From positions 1 through 19,354 of the forward strand of contig JADHXF010000028.1 in the NCBI GenBank assembly GCA_016783105.1: a stretch of 19,354 nucleotides of DNA. The letters run 5' to 3'. Of this stretch, positions 6,947 through 14,791 are shown in pieces. This stretch comes from Dehalococcoidales bacterium (GTDB taxonomy: Bacteria > Chloroflexota > Dehalococcoidia > Dehalococcoidales > RBG-16-60-22). Positions within the stretch are counted from its first letter, which is position 1; every line of letters begins with the position of its first letter. Both the position numbers and the translations under genes were made by a program. Under the pieces are notes generated by a model that was given only the letters and a program-made list of their open reading frames with translations, was not told the DNA's origin and ran no database searches.

Positions 6947-7855
6947 TTACAGCACCACGTTCAGCAGGGACGGGAGCACGTAGAAGCGAGCCGGCAGCCC
7001 GCCGAGCAATTCGCCATCAGCCTGCAGAAAAACCGAATCATCCGATCTTATCTCTACCTCTCTGGCTTTTTTCAACGTTACCTTTGGGTGCGTCAGATGA
7101 GTTCCCCGGTACACCCTCGGCAATGACCAGAGAAGGTCAGGCTTGCTCAGGTCGCCAATGATGAGCACATCAAGAAGGCCATCAGAGATATCGGCCTCGG
7201 GTGCGGCAAACATACCGCCGCCTCCGTATTTACCATTGCTCACCAGGACAGTACATACCTTTTCTTGAATCGCTTCACCATCTACGTTAATGGTCACGGT
7301 CTTATTTTTATAGAACAAAAGGGAAGAGAGTAAGCCGGCAAGGTAGGATACGGTAGCGTTCAATGTCTTGTACTTCTGCGTTGTAGTCTTTACAATTTCA
7401 GCGTCAAATCCCATACCGGCAAAATTGACGAACAATCGCCTCACCGTCTCGTCGTCGCTGAGATATTCAATAACACCCACATCCACGGTTACTGTACGTG
7501 GCTCCTTTAAACACTGACAGGCTTCCAGAGGTGCCCTCGGTATCCCAATGGTGCGGATGTAATCACCGCCGGTACCGGTGCCAATAATACCAAACATGAC
7601 ATCGGCAATACTGCCGGTATCGTAAAGGCCGTTGACCACCTCATTAATGGTGCCGTCGCCACCCACCGAAACCACCAGTTCATAACCTCTGGCAACGGCG
7701 TCTTTCGCCAGTTCCCTGGCATGGCCTGGTGCCTCGGTAATATCATAATCAAAGCGCAGGTCAAGGCTCCGCAACCGGGCCATGATATGGGGCCATTTCC
7801 GGACGGTTTTGCCGGCACCGGCAGCCGGATTTACAATCAGTCGGGCGTAGGCCAA
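6947..7855 (-). CDS. Diacylglycerol/lipid kinase of the YegS/BmrU family
   Basis: This 302-residue protein has the diacylglycerol kinase catalytic domain at the N-terminus (about residues 3-130) and the C-terminal beta-rich domain of the YegS/BmrU family. Visible motifs are VNPAAGAGK (8-16), the nucleotide-binding GGDGT (65-69) followed by NEVVNG, and GTGTGGD (92-98) where many relatives have GTxNDF. The C-terminal FAAPEADISDGLLDVLII and FLQADGEL are also family hallmarks. It probably phosphorylates a membrane lipid or lipid-like alcohol; the substrate cannot be read from the sequence. A TTG start is chosen because GAGGAG lies 5 bases upstream and no ATG is available. It is transcribed away from hisF. 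Confidence 0.88.
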   Translation of the reverse strand: MAYARLIVNPAAGAGKTVRKWPHIMARLRSLDLRFDYDITEAPGHARELAKDAVARGYELVVSVGGDGTINEVVNGLYDTGSIADVMFGIIGTGTGGDYIRTIGIPRAPLEACQCLKEPRTVTVDVGVIEYLSDDETVRRLFVNFAGMGFDAEIVKTTTQKYKTLNATVSYLAGLLSSLLFYKNKTVTINVDGEAIQEKVCTVLVSNGKYGGGGMFAAPEADISDGLLDVLIIGDLSKPDLLWSLPRVYRGTHLTHPKVTLKKAREVEIRSDDSVFLQADGELLGGLPARFYVLPSLLNVVL

Positions 7856-7860
7856 TATCT

Positions 7861-7866
7861 CTCCTC
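7861..7866 (-). promoter_or_regulatory. Ribosome-binding site fixing a TTG start
   Basis: On the minus strand GAGGAG is followed after AGATA by TTG. This supports the non-ATG start of the lipid kinase, the second TTG start in the window. Confidence 0.7.
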
Positions 7867-7951
7867 AAGATCAGGGAAGATTTCTTACCTGATAATATCC
7901 GCAGTATAGCATGAAGAAAGTCGAGACTGCATAATTTACACCTCAATTATG

Positions 7952-7981
7952 TTGACAATAATTTGCTAAAACTGCTAGAAT
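7952..7981 (+). promoter_or_regulatory. Promoter of the hisF operon
   Basis: A perfect TTGACA (7952-7957) and TAGAAT (7976-7981, 5 of 6) are spaced by 18 bases. Transcription would start near 7988, leaving a leader of roughly 57 bases before hisF. I see no attenuator or leader peptide rich in histidine in that leader. Confidence 0.65.
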
Positions 7982-8044
7982 GACTTGGTTTATTTTATGC
8001 GGAAAGCGGTTGCCAGTTGCCATTTATTATCAAGAGGTAAAAGG

Positions 8045-8815
8045 ATGAAACCAGTGAGAATTATACCCTGCCTGGATGTCAAAGAGGGAAGAGTGGTCAA
8101 AGGGGTAAACTTCATCAACCTGCGTGATGCCCGTGACCCGGTAGAAGCCGCCGAAGCCTACAGTCTTTCCGGTGCTGATGAACTGGTATTTCTGGACATC
8201 ATGGCTACGGTTGAGAGCCGCGGTACCATGCGTGAATGGGTGAAGAAGGTAGCGGAAAAGGTCACCATACCCTTTGCGGTTGGCGGCGGTATCAGGAATA
8301 CTCAGGATATGAAAGAGCTATTTGAGCTCGGGGTTGCCAAAGTCTCCATCAACACGGCGGCGGTAAAGAACCCGGAACTTATCAAACAGGCGGCTGCTGA
8401 ATTTGGTAAAGATAAACTGGTGGTGGCGATTGACGGTCGCAAAAATCCCGCCGATAGCAACCTGCCCCGACTGGAGGTAGTTGTTAAAAGTGGCGGCGAG
8501 GCCACGGGGATCGACGTCGTAACCTGGGCAAAGAGGGTGGAAGAGCTGGGTGCCGGGGAAATCCTCCTCACCAGCAAAGATGCTGACGGCACCAAAGAGG
8601 GTTATGACCTGGAGATGACCAGGGCAGTGGCCGAAGCCGTTGCCATACCGGTTATAGCGTCAGGAGGTGCGGGAAAGCTAGAGCACCTGTATGAAGCAGT
8701 AACCATCGGCAAAGCTGCGGCCGTTCTGGCAGCTTCCATCTTCCACTTCGGCGAGATAACCATACCGGAAGCAAAAAAGTATCTCCACGATAAAGGGATA
8801 CCGGTTAAGATATAA
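8045..8815 (+). CDS. hisF: Imidazole glycerol phosphate synthase, cyclase subunit HisF
   Basis: This 256-residue (beta-alpha)8 barrel is full length. It begins [20 protein letters not shown] and has the two catalytic aspartates at the expected positions, Asp11 and Asp130 (VVAIDGRK). The phosphate-binding loops [14 protein letters not shown] and IASGGAG are present. HisF joins ammonia from the glutaminase HisH with PRFAR to give imidazole glycerol phosphate and AICAR in histidine synthesis. The frame is open back to 7985, but the ATG at 8045 fits the family N-terminus and has a GAGGT/AAGG site just upstream. The loop usually written LLTSMDRDG reads LLTSKDADG here. No other his gene is in the window; the next gene is a GltS-domain protein 23 bases downstream. 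Confidence 0.95.
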   Translation: MKPVRIIPCLDVKEGRVVKGVNFINLRDARDPVEAAEAYSLSGADELVFLDIMATVESRGTMREWVKKVAEKVTIPFAVGGGIRNTQDMKELFELGVAKVSINTAAVKNPELIKQAAAEFGKDKLVVAIDGRKNPADSNLPRLEVVVKSGGEATGIDVVTWAKRVEELGAGEILLTSKDADGTKEGYDLEMTRAVAEAVAIPVIASGGAGKLEHLYEAVTIGKAAAVLAASIFHFGEITIPEAKKYLHDKGIPVKI

Positions 8816-8838
8816 AAATTCAGGAAGGAGTTCTGTAA

Positions 8839-10428
8839 ATGAACCTGCAAAGACCAAACGCAAACGACGCCACAAGGTCGGCGAACCGCTCTCGCAACGT
8901 GTCTCCGATGAGCGGCATCTGTAGCCGATGTCTTGACGGCTGCACCGGAAACTGCGAGGTATTTAAGGCAACCTTCCGGGGCCGGGAACTAATTTATCCC
9001 GGACCTTTCGGTGACATCACCGCTGGCGGTGATAAAGAGTACCCAATTGACTATTCCCACCTCAATATCCAGGGATATGCGCTGGGGGCAAAAGGTTTGC
9101 CTTCCGGTGTCAAAGGTAACCCGGATACGGCCATCTTTCCGGCGGTAAACACAGAGACAGAATACGGCTGGGACATTAAAGTCAAAATGAAGCTGCCCGC
9201 GTTTACCGGCGCGCTCGGTTCCACCGAAATCGCGCGCAAGAACTGGGAGCATTTTGCCATCGGTGCCGCCATCAGCGGCGTTACACTGGTCTGCGGCGAA
9301 AACGTGTGCGGTATCGACCCGGAGCTTGAGCTCGATGCAAAGGGCAAAGTGACTTCGTCGCCAGATATGGACCGCCGTATTGAAACCTACCGCCGTTACC
9401 ACCAGGGATATGGTGAAATACTGGTCCAGATGAACGTGGAAGATACCAGGCTCGGCGTTGCCGAATACGTCAATAAGAAGCACGGCCTGGAGACCATCGA
9501 GTTGAAGTGGGGACAGGGTGCAAAGTGCATTGGCGGTGAAATTAAGATCGACAGCTTGGAGCGGGCACTGGAGCTGCAGAATCGCGGCTATATAGTAACC
9601 CCTGACCCCGCAAGCCCGGTTACGCAGGCAGCTTGCAAGGACGGTGCACTCAAAGAATTCGAACGCCACAGTCGACTCGGTTTTATTGATGAGGAAGGTT
9701 TTTATGCGGAAGTGGAACGGCTGAGGAAATTGGGTTTCAAGCGCATCACGCTCAAGACTGGAGCCTACAGCCTGCGCGAACTGGCCATGGCGATAAAGTG
9801 GGGTGCTAACGCGAAGATTGACCTGCTTACCATTGACGGCTCATCCGGTGGTACTGGCATGAGCCCCTGGCGTATGATGGAGGAGTGGGGTATACCGAGC
9901 CTGTACCTCCATGCCGCCGCGCATGAGTTCTGCCAGAAACTGGCGGACAAAGGACAGCACGTGCCCGATATTGCCTTCGCCGGTGGCTTCAGCAGTGAAG
10001 ACGGCATATTCAAAGCACTTGCTCTGGGCTCACCGTTTGTGAAGGCAATATGCATAGGGCGAGCAATGATGATTCCGGGCATGGTCGGCAAGAATATCGC
10101 CATCTGGATTAAAGAAGGCAGGTTACCCAGCACCGTGAGCCAGTTTGGCACCACGCCCGAGGAAATCTTCGTCAATTACGAAGATGTAATGAGCATCGTT
10201 GGTGCCAGCGAGATGAAGAACATACCTCTGGGCGCGGTGGGTATGTATAGCTACTGCGAAAAACTAAGGGTCGGGCTGCAACAGTTGATGGCCGGCGCAA
10301 GGTGCTTCAGCATACCGGCAATCACACGCCGCGAAATCATGTCTCTTACCGAGGAATGTGCCGGAGTGACCGGAATTCCATATCTCATGGAAGCCTACCG
10401 GGAAGAAGCGATGAAAATCCTCGGCTAG
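8839..10428 (+). CDS. FMN-binding glutamate synthase-domain protein with N-terminal four-cysteine motif
   Basis: This 529-residue protein contains the FMN-binding barrel of glutamate synthase (GltS domain, roughly residues 170-440). The FMN/phosphate region is TIDGSSGGTGMSP (331-343), equivalent to the GGTG motif of GltB, followed by FAGGFSSEDGIFKALALGS and CIGRAMM. The class II glutaminase domain of GltB is absent. The usual [3Fe-4S] motif after the barrel (a Cys-rich stretch ending CPxGVATQ) is not visible. Instead the N-terminus has Cys28, Cys31, Cys35 and Cys39 in GICSRCLDGCTGNCE, a plausible iron-sulfur or zinc site. The ATG has AAGGAG eight bases upstream (8825-8830). It is probably co-transcribed with hisF and ends at a strong terminator. 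Similar stand-alone proteins are usually annotated as glutamate synthase family; the real reaction is unknown to me. Confidence 0.85.
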   Translation: MNLQRPNANDATRSANRSRNVSPMSGICSRCLDGCTGNCEVFKATFRGRELIYPGPFGDITAGGDKEYPIDYSHLNIQGYALGAKGLPSGVKGNPDTAIFPAVNTETEYGWDIKVKMKLPAFTGALGSTEIARKNWEHFAIGAAISGVTLVCGENVCGIDPELELDAKGKVTSSPDMDRRIETYRRYHQGYGEILVQMNVEDTRLGVAEYVNKKHGLETIELKWGQGAKCIGGEIKIDSLERALELQNRGYIVTPDPASPVTQAACKDGALKEFERHSRLGFIDEEGFYAEVERLRKLGFKRITLKTGAYSLRELAMAIKWGANAKIDLLTIDGSSGGTGMSPWRMMEEWGIPSLYLHAAAHEFCQKLADKGQHVPDIAFAGGFSSEDGIFKALALGSPFVKAICIGRAMMIPGMVGKNIAIWIKEGRLPSTVSQFGTTPEEIFVNYEDVMSIVGASEMKNIPLGAVGMYSYCEKLRVGLQQLMAGARCFSIPAITRREIMSLTEECAGVTGIPYLMEAYREEAMKILG

Positions 10429-10439
10429 AATACGTTTGC

Positions 10440-10487
10440 AAAGAAGCGGGTTTTGCATTGAGTAAAGCCCGCTTTCTTTATTTCTTA
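10440..10487 (+). terminator. Intrinsic terminator after hisF-GltS operon
   Basis: AAGCGGGTTTT (10444-10454) pairs with AAAGCCCGCTT (10464-10474) over 11 base pairs with one G-U, enclosing a 9-base loop, and is followed by a T-rich tract (TCTTTATTTCTT). It starts about 15 bases after the stop codon. This separates the operon from the rubredoxin gene. Confidence 0.8.
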
Positions 10488-10508
10488 TCGGTGGGGTGGA
10501 GGTAATAC

Positions 10509-10537
10509 TGTATAGGGCGACCTCAATAATATATAAT
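10509..10537 (+). promoter_or_regulatory. Probable rubredoxin promoter
   Basis: A perfect TATAAT (10532-10537) lies 24 bases before the rubredoxin ATG and just upstream of its GGAGG. The -35 at 17 bases spacing (TGTATA, 10509-10514) is a weak 3-of-6 match. Its placement right after a terminator supports an independent transcript. Confidence 0.45.
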
Positions 10538-10560
10538 TCATAGCAGGAGGAAAATCACAA

Positions 10561-10722
10561 ATGGCGCGATACGAATGTTCGGTTTGCGGTTATATCTATG
10601 ACCCGGCACAGGGTGACCCGGAAAACAAAATCCCGCCAGGAACGCCGTTTGAAAAACTGCCTGATGATTGGGTTTGCCCCGTCTGTGGTGCCAGTAAAGA
10701 CCAGTTCAATAAAATAGACTGA
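10561..10722 (+). CDS. Rubredoxin
   Basis: This 53-residue protein is a canonical small rubredoxin. The single iron is bound by Cys6 and Cys9 ([12 protein letters not shown]) and Cys39 and Cys42 ([13 protein letters not shown]). The length equals the usual 52-54 residues, and the [13 protein letters not shown] core is typical. GGAGG at 10546-10550 lies 10 bases upstream of the ATG. Rubredoxin carries single electrons in the cytoplasm, for example to superoxide reductase, rubrerythrin or flavodiiron proteins; none of these partners is adjacent. It may serve the flavin reductase at 14257-14775, whose relatives often carry a fused rubredoxin domain. Confidence 0.97.
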   Translation: MARYECSVCGYIYDPAQGDPENKIPPGTPFEKLPDDWVCPVCGASKDQFNKID

Positions 10723-10783
10723 AAAACTTACCGTTGGTTATATCAACGATGGCGGCTGGTTGGCGAGGCTGTGATTTCAAAAA

Positions 10784-11902
10784 TCAGCGAAGTATTTTTT
10801 GGTAGCAGGCCAGGACTCGTTTGGCGACGTTCTCCCAGCTGTATTCCCGGGCAGTAACGATTCCCTTCTGGCCCATCTGCTGTCGCCGGGCCTTATCATC
10901 AGCCAGGGATAACAATGCCTCAGCCAGCTTGGGAACATTCTTCGGTGGCACCAGCAACCCTTCAGCATCGTTAGTCAGCACGCTGGCATACCCTGGTATA
11001 TCCGAAGCAACTATTGACGTACCCACGGCCATCGCTTCAATCAGGACAATGCCAAAGCTTTCCCAGCCGGTGGCCGGGCAGCAGATGATATCTGCCGTCT
11101 TGTAATATCTGGGCAGGTCATCATAGGTAACATAGCCAATAAAAATGACGTCCTCTATGCCATTCCGCGCCACCCTTTTTTCGTACTTTTTCCTGAGCCT
11201 TATACCCGGTCCAACGACAATGAGGCGCGAGTCGGGGATAACGCGCTTGACCTGCTGGTAAGCTTCGAGCAGGTAATCGAGGCCTTTGCGCTTCTCCAGA
11301 CGCCCGATGAACATGATGTTCAGCTTTCCGTCAAGATATTCCTCAAAAGGCTCGACATCAGGTCGGAAATGGTCCGTATCAACTCCGTTAGGTATGATGC
11401 TGTATTCGTCGGGGAAGAACTTGTTCACATATTCCATTGCCGGCTTGGAAACGGCGATTTTATAGTCCAGTTTACGGAACCATTTCTTCAAAATAAGCTT
11501 GCCCAGTGGCGTGCCGAAGTCGTACCAGGGCCTGCCACCAGAGGCATGAAAGGTGCCGATATTCGGGGCATTGGAAAGACGCAACACAGTCGTACAAAGC
11601 ATCGGCATCAGGGGTTCATGGAGGTGAGCGATTTCGAATTTCTCCCTTTCGAGCACTTTGGTAATTCGCGATGAGAGCCATGGCGAGAGGGTAATACGAG
11701 CCACTGAACCACTGGCTGGAACCGGTCTCGGTTTACCAATTGGTATAAAACGCTCACCCAGAGCCGGAACTGCCTTTGAAGCGGGGGCAATGATTTTCAC
11801 GTCATGCCCCATTCTGGTCAATTGTTGCTCTAGATTGGTGATATGATTTAAAACCCCCCCAGGATATGCAAAGTCATAAGGGGATACCAGTGCTATTTTC
11901 AT
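10784..11902 (-). CDS. Glycosyltransferase family 4, PimA-like
   Basis: This 372-residue GT-B enzyme has an N-terminal acceptor domain starting MKIALVSPYDFAYPGGVLNH, with the Gly-Gly loop at residues 15-16, much like the mannosyltransferase PimA. The C-terminal domain holds the nucleotide-sugar site: FIGRLEKRKG (Arg201, Lys206) and the EX7E motif, Glu281 to Glu289 in GWESFGIVLIEAMA. It is a retaining transferase using a nucleotide-activated sugar, probably at the inner face of the membrane. It starts 4 bases after the stop of the trehalose gene and so belongs to that operon. The acceptor is not known; a phosphatidylinositol-type or glycolipid acceptor is a guess from the PimA likeness. Confidence 0.88.
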   Translation of the reverse strand: MKIALVSPYDFAYPGGVLNHITNLEQQLTRMGHDVKIIAPASKAVPALGERFIPIGKPRPVPASGSVARITLSPWLSSRITKVLEREKFEIAHLHEPLMPMLCTTVLRLSNAPNIGTFHASGGRPWYDFGTPLGKLILKKWFRKLDYKIAVSKPAMEYVNKFFPDEYSIIPNGVDTDHFRPDVEPFEEYLDGKLNIMFIGRLEKRKGLDYLLEAYQQVKRVIPDSRLIVVGPGIRLRKKYEKRVARNGIEDVIFIGYVTYDDLPRYYKTADIICCPATGWESFGIVLIEAMAVGTSIVASDIPGYASVLTNDAEGLLVPPKNVPKLAEALLSLADDKARRQQMGQKGIVTAREYSWENVAKRVLACYQKILR

Positions 11903-11906
11903 ACTA

Positions 11907-14090
11907 CTATTTTACCATCAATTCTTTCAGCAGAGAACGCACCTCATCCGATGAATTAAGGCTGAATCTGGCGGCTGAAATGCCGGCCCTGACCTTGATG
12001 GACCAGGCATTTTGCGGCAGAGCTTTGAACAGGTCTTCATCAGTAACATCATCGCCAATAGCCAAGATGAAATCCCAATCCTGTCTGGAAAGCCACTGCT
12101 GTGCGGTCGACCCTTTATTCAGATTGGCGCTTTTCACCTCAAACACCTTGCTTCCTTCCAGCACTTTCAGGTTGGAATTGGCCGTCAGATTGAGAAGATC
12201 GTTGACTATCTCTCTGATGTGCCGTTCGCTTATTCTCGGATCAGCCTTACGGTAATGCCAGGCGAGTGAATAGTCTTTCTCCTCTATAAGTGACCCTTCA
12301 ATCCGGTCCACTGCCAGCTTCAGAACGGCGCGCACCTCATCCTTCCAGTCGTCTGAGAGGCCAGCCATCATTCCCCAATCGCCACCTTTGGCTTTCATCC
12401 ATACGCCGTGTTCCGCCACCATAGCTGTCTTCAAGCCGCCTAACCACTTATCAAGCGTATTTTTATCACGTCCGCTGATGATTACGACCTCATTCTTGGC
12501 ACTGTTATTCAACTCGGCCAGCAGCTTCAGCAGTTCCGCATCTGGCCTGGCTTCTTCGGGTGTTTCGGCAAAGGGAACCAGGGTGCCGTCATAGTCCAGC
12601 AACAGCAAACGCCTCTGAGCCTTCTGGAACTGGTCTGTTAGTTCACCCTTCGTTTTATCGGGCATTGGCTCCGGCACAGTACCGACCTCCACCTTTACCG
12701 TTTCATGCAGCTTATCAATGAAGTCCTTGGCCCATCGGCTGATGTCATAGCGCTTGATTCGTCCTTGCATGGCCCGGTTGCGTTCAATCTGCTCTTTTTC
12801 CGGCATCGTCAGGGCATCAGCGAAAGCCTGGGCGATTTCTTCGATGTTATTCGGGTTGATGATGATGGCATCTCCCATCTCCCGCGCGGCGCCGGTCGTC
12901 TCGCTGAGGATGAGAACACCTCTGCCGTCTATTTTGGTGGCCAGGTATTCTTTCGCTACCAGATTCATCCCGTCGCGCACCGGGGTGATGGGGCATACAT
13001 CCGCCATTTTGTACAGGCCAAGAAGCGCGTGATAGGGTATGGGGCTGTAAAGATATTCAAGGGGCGTCCAGCCGATGGTGCCGAACCTGCCGTTTATGGT
13101 GCCCACTGTCTCCTCTATCTGCCGTTTCAACTCAGCGTAATGGGGCACCTTGATGCGGGAGGGTCCGATTACCAGAATGAACACCACTTTTTCACGATAT
13201 TCAGGGTGCTTTTCCAGGAAGAGGCCGTACGCTTCCAGTCGATTTGGAATGCCTTTGCTGTAATCGAGACGGTCCACGGAAACGATGACTTTCCGGTCGC
13301 CCAGTTTCGCGCGGAACTTCTTCACCTCGGCATCCACTTCCGGGCTTTTGGCAATCGTGGAATAATGCTCATAGCCGATACCGATGGGGAAAACATCCGC
13401 CTTGGACACATGGTCGGGAGTTGTAATCCAGCCCATGGAACTACTGTAACCCAGCAGGTTGCGGATGCTGTCCAGAAAATGCCAGACATAGTCATGAGTA
13501 TGAAAGCCGACCAGGTTGGCGCCGAGCAACCCTTCCAGTATTTCCCGTCGCCAGGGCAGCAGACGGTAAACCTCGTAAGAGGGAAAAGGTATATGGAGGA
13601 AATAGCCAATGGTCGCCTTTGGCAGCCGGTCGCGTATCAGCTTGGGCAGGAGCATGAAATGGTAGTCCTGCACCCAGAAAATGTCATCCTTTTGGGCCAC
13701 ACTAACGACGGCATCGGCAAAAATCTCGTTGACTCGCTGATATGCCTGCCACATTGCGGGGTCATACTCCACGTACTGAGGGAAGTAGTGACAAAGCGGC
13801 CAGATGGTCTGGTTACAGAATCCGAAATAGAAATCGTCAACATCTTTTCCCGAGAGGAACACCGGGTAGCACCGCTCCTCCGCCAGTTTATCCTCAATCT
13901 TTTTTTCCTCGCCCCTGGCTAATTTCTCCTGTTCTATACCCGGCCACCCAATCCAGAGGCTGGGGCGTGATTTATAGAACGCCCCCAGCGCTGTCGCCAG
14001 ACCGCCGAGGCTGGGCTGAAAGTGCAGTTCGCCGTCTTTTTTCTCAACATTCAGAGGTAAACGATTGGAAATAATCAGCAGTCTTGACAT
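11907..14090 (-). CDS. Fused trehalose-6-phosphate synthase / trehalose-6-phosphate phosphatase
   Basis: This 727-residue bifunctional enzyme makes trehalose from UDP-glucose and glucose 6-phosphate. The N-terminal GT20 synthase (about 1-465) shows ISNRLP (7-12), GGLATALG (29-36), VDRLDYSKG (272-280) and RDGMNLV (372-378) with Glu381. A linker of about 25 residues leads to a HAD phosphatase (about 493-727). That domain has the nucleophile motif DYDGT (Asp499, Asp501), ISGRD (538-542) and GDDVTDEDLF (679-688). The phosphatase would remove the phosphate of the product of the first half. The ATG has GGAGGAA four bases upstream (14095-14101). It leads a two-gene operon with the PimA-like transferase. 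Trehalose usually protects against osmotic or drying stress. Confidence 0.95.
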   Translation of the reverse strand: MSRLLIISNRLPLNVEKKDGELHFQPSLGGLATALGAFYKSRPSLWIGWPGIEQEKLARGEEKKIEDKLAEERCYPVFLSGKDVDDFYFGFCNQTIWPLCHYFPQYVEYDPAMWQAYQRVNEIFADAVVSVAQKDDIFWVQDYHFMLLPKLIRDRLPKATIGYFLHIPFPSYEVYRLLPWRREILEGLLGANLVGFHTHDYVWHFLDSIRNLLGYSSSMGWITTPDHVSKADVFPIGIGYEHYSTIAKSPEVDAEVKKFRAKLGDRKVIVSVDRLDYSKGIPNRLEAYGLFLEKHPEYREKVVFILVIGPSRIKVPHYAELKRQIEETVGTINGRFGTIGWTPLEYLYSPIPYHALLGLYKMADVCPITPVRDGMNLVAKEYLATKIDGRGVLILSETTGAAREMGDAIIINPNNIEEIAQAFADALTMPEKEQIERNRAMQGRIKRYDISRWAKDFIDKLHETVKVEVGTVPEPMPDKTKGELTDQFQKAQRRLLLLDYDGTLVPFAETPEEARPDAELLKLLAELNNSAKNEVVIISGRDKNTLDKWLGGLKTAMVAEHGVWMKAKGGDWGMMAGLSDDWKDEVRAVLKLAVDRIEGSLIEEKDYSLAWHYRKADPRISERHIREIVNDLLNLTANSNLKVLEGSKVFEVKSANLNKGSTAQQWLSRQDWDFILAIGDDVTDEDLFKALPQNAWSIKVRAGISAARFSLNSSDEVRSLLKELMVK

Positions 14091-14121
14091 GGCGTTCCTC
14101 CCCCGTACCTTCAGTCAAATA

Positions 14122-14150
14122 TTAATAGCACAATCTGTCCAATTTTACAA
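14122..14150 (-). promoter_or_regulatory. Promoter of the trehalose operon
   Basis: On the minus strand TTGTAA (14150-14145) is followed after 17 bases by TATTAA (14127-14122). A TG one base before the -10 makes it an extended -10 element. Transcription would start near 14115, about 25 bases before the ATG. Confidence 0.5.
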
Positions 14151-14256
14151 TGCTAAACCAGCTTGGAGGCTTTAAAACTTGCCTTCTATTCCCAAGATTG
14201 ACAGAATTCATATTATGACTGAAAATGAAAAGAATAAGAACAAGGGTAGGGGAATT

Positions 14257-14775
14257 ATGAATGCGAAAGCTTTACATAAAATAGGTTATGGGCTCTACGT
14301 GGTAACTTCAATCAAAGACGGCCGCTTGAACGGCCAGATTGCCAATACGGTTATTCAGGTCACCTCTGAGCCACCAACCATCGCGGTGAGCATCAATCGC
14401 AGTAATCTGACCTGGGAGTTCATCAAAAAAAGCCGGGTATTTGCCGTTTCGGTTCTCTGTGAAGAGACGCCAATGGTATTCATTGGGCGTTTTGGTTTTC
14501 ACTCGGGAAGGGATACGGACAAATTCGAGGGGATTGGTTATCGGATAGGCGAGACGGGCGCTCCGGTAGTTCTAGATAATGCCGTTGCCTTCATGGAAGC
14601 CCGGGTAACCAAAGAAATGGACGTGGGCACGCACACCATTTTCATCGGTGAGCTGGTTGATGCCGACGTTGTCTCTGAAAAGACCTGCCTGACTTATGAA
14701 CATTACCATGAGATTAAAGGCGGCAAGACACCAAAAGCCGCGGCAACGTATATCAAAGAGACAAAAGGTGAATAG
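14257..14775 (+). CDS. Flavin reductase-like FMN-binding protein (Hrb-like, without rubredoxin domain)
   Basis: This 172-residue protein has the flavin reductase fold. It begins MNAKALHKIGYGLYVVTS and contains NGQIANTVIQVTSEPP, which matches the FMN site of the NADH/NADPH flavin reductase-like family. The C-terminus TYEHYHEIKGGKTPKAAATY resembles the linker that precedes a rubredoxin domain in high-molecular-weight rubredoxins, but here the protein stops. In-frame starts exist at 14179 (TTG) and 14215 (ATG), but the ATG at 14257 is preferred because AGGGG lies just upstream (14248-14252) and the N-terminus then matches relatives. It likely passes electrons from a pyridine nucleotide to rubredoxin or a flavodiiron protein. 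It is the first gene of a run with ROK kinase and pyruvate kinase, 16 bases before the former. Confidence 0.85.
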   Translation: MNAKALHKIGYGLYVVTSIKDGRLNGQIANTVIQVTSEPPTIAVSINRSNLTWEFIKKSRVFAVSVLCEETPMVFIGRFGFHSGRDTDKFEGIGYRIGETGAPVVLDNAVAFMEARVTKEMDVGTHTIFIGELVDADVVSEKTCLTYEHYHEIKGGKTPKAAATYIKETKGE

Positions 14776-14791
14776 AAGTAAATCGGTGTCT

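Noticed and set aside
7982..8044. Riboswitch or histidine attenuator in the hisF leader
   Set aside because: The leader is about 60 bases, with no run of His codons and no terminator-type hairpin.
10731..10747. Hairpin CGTTG-N7-CAACG after rubredoxin as a terminator
   Set aside because: The stem is only 5 base pairs and no T-tract follows; a second small hairpin at 10772-10786 overlaps the glycosyltransferase stop and its T-run is too far away.
12705..13922. A 405-codon open frame on the plus strand
   Set aside because: It is entirely antisense to the trehalose synthase/phosphatase gene, whose motifs are unambiguous; its translation shows no domain and it has no ribosome-binding site that stands out.
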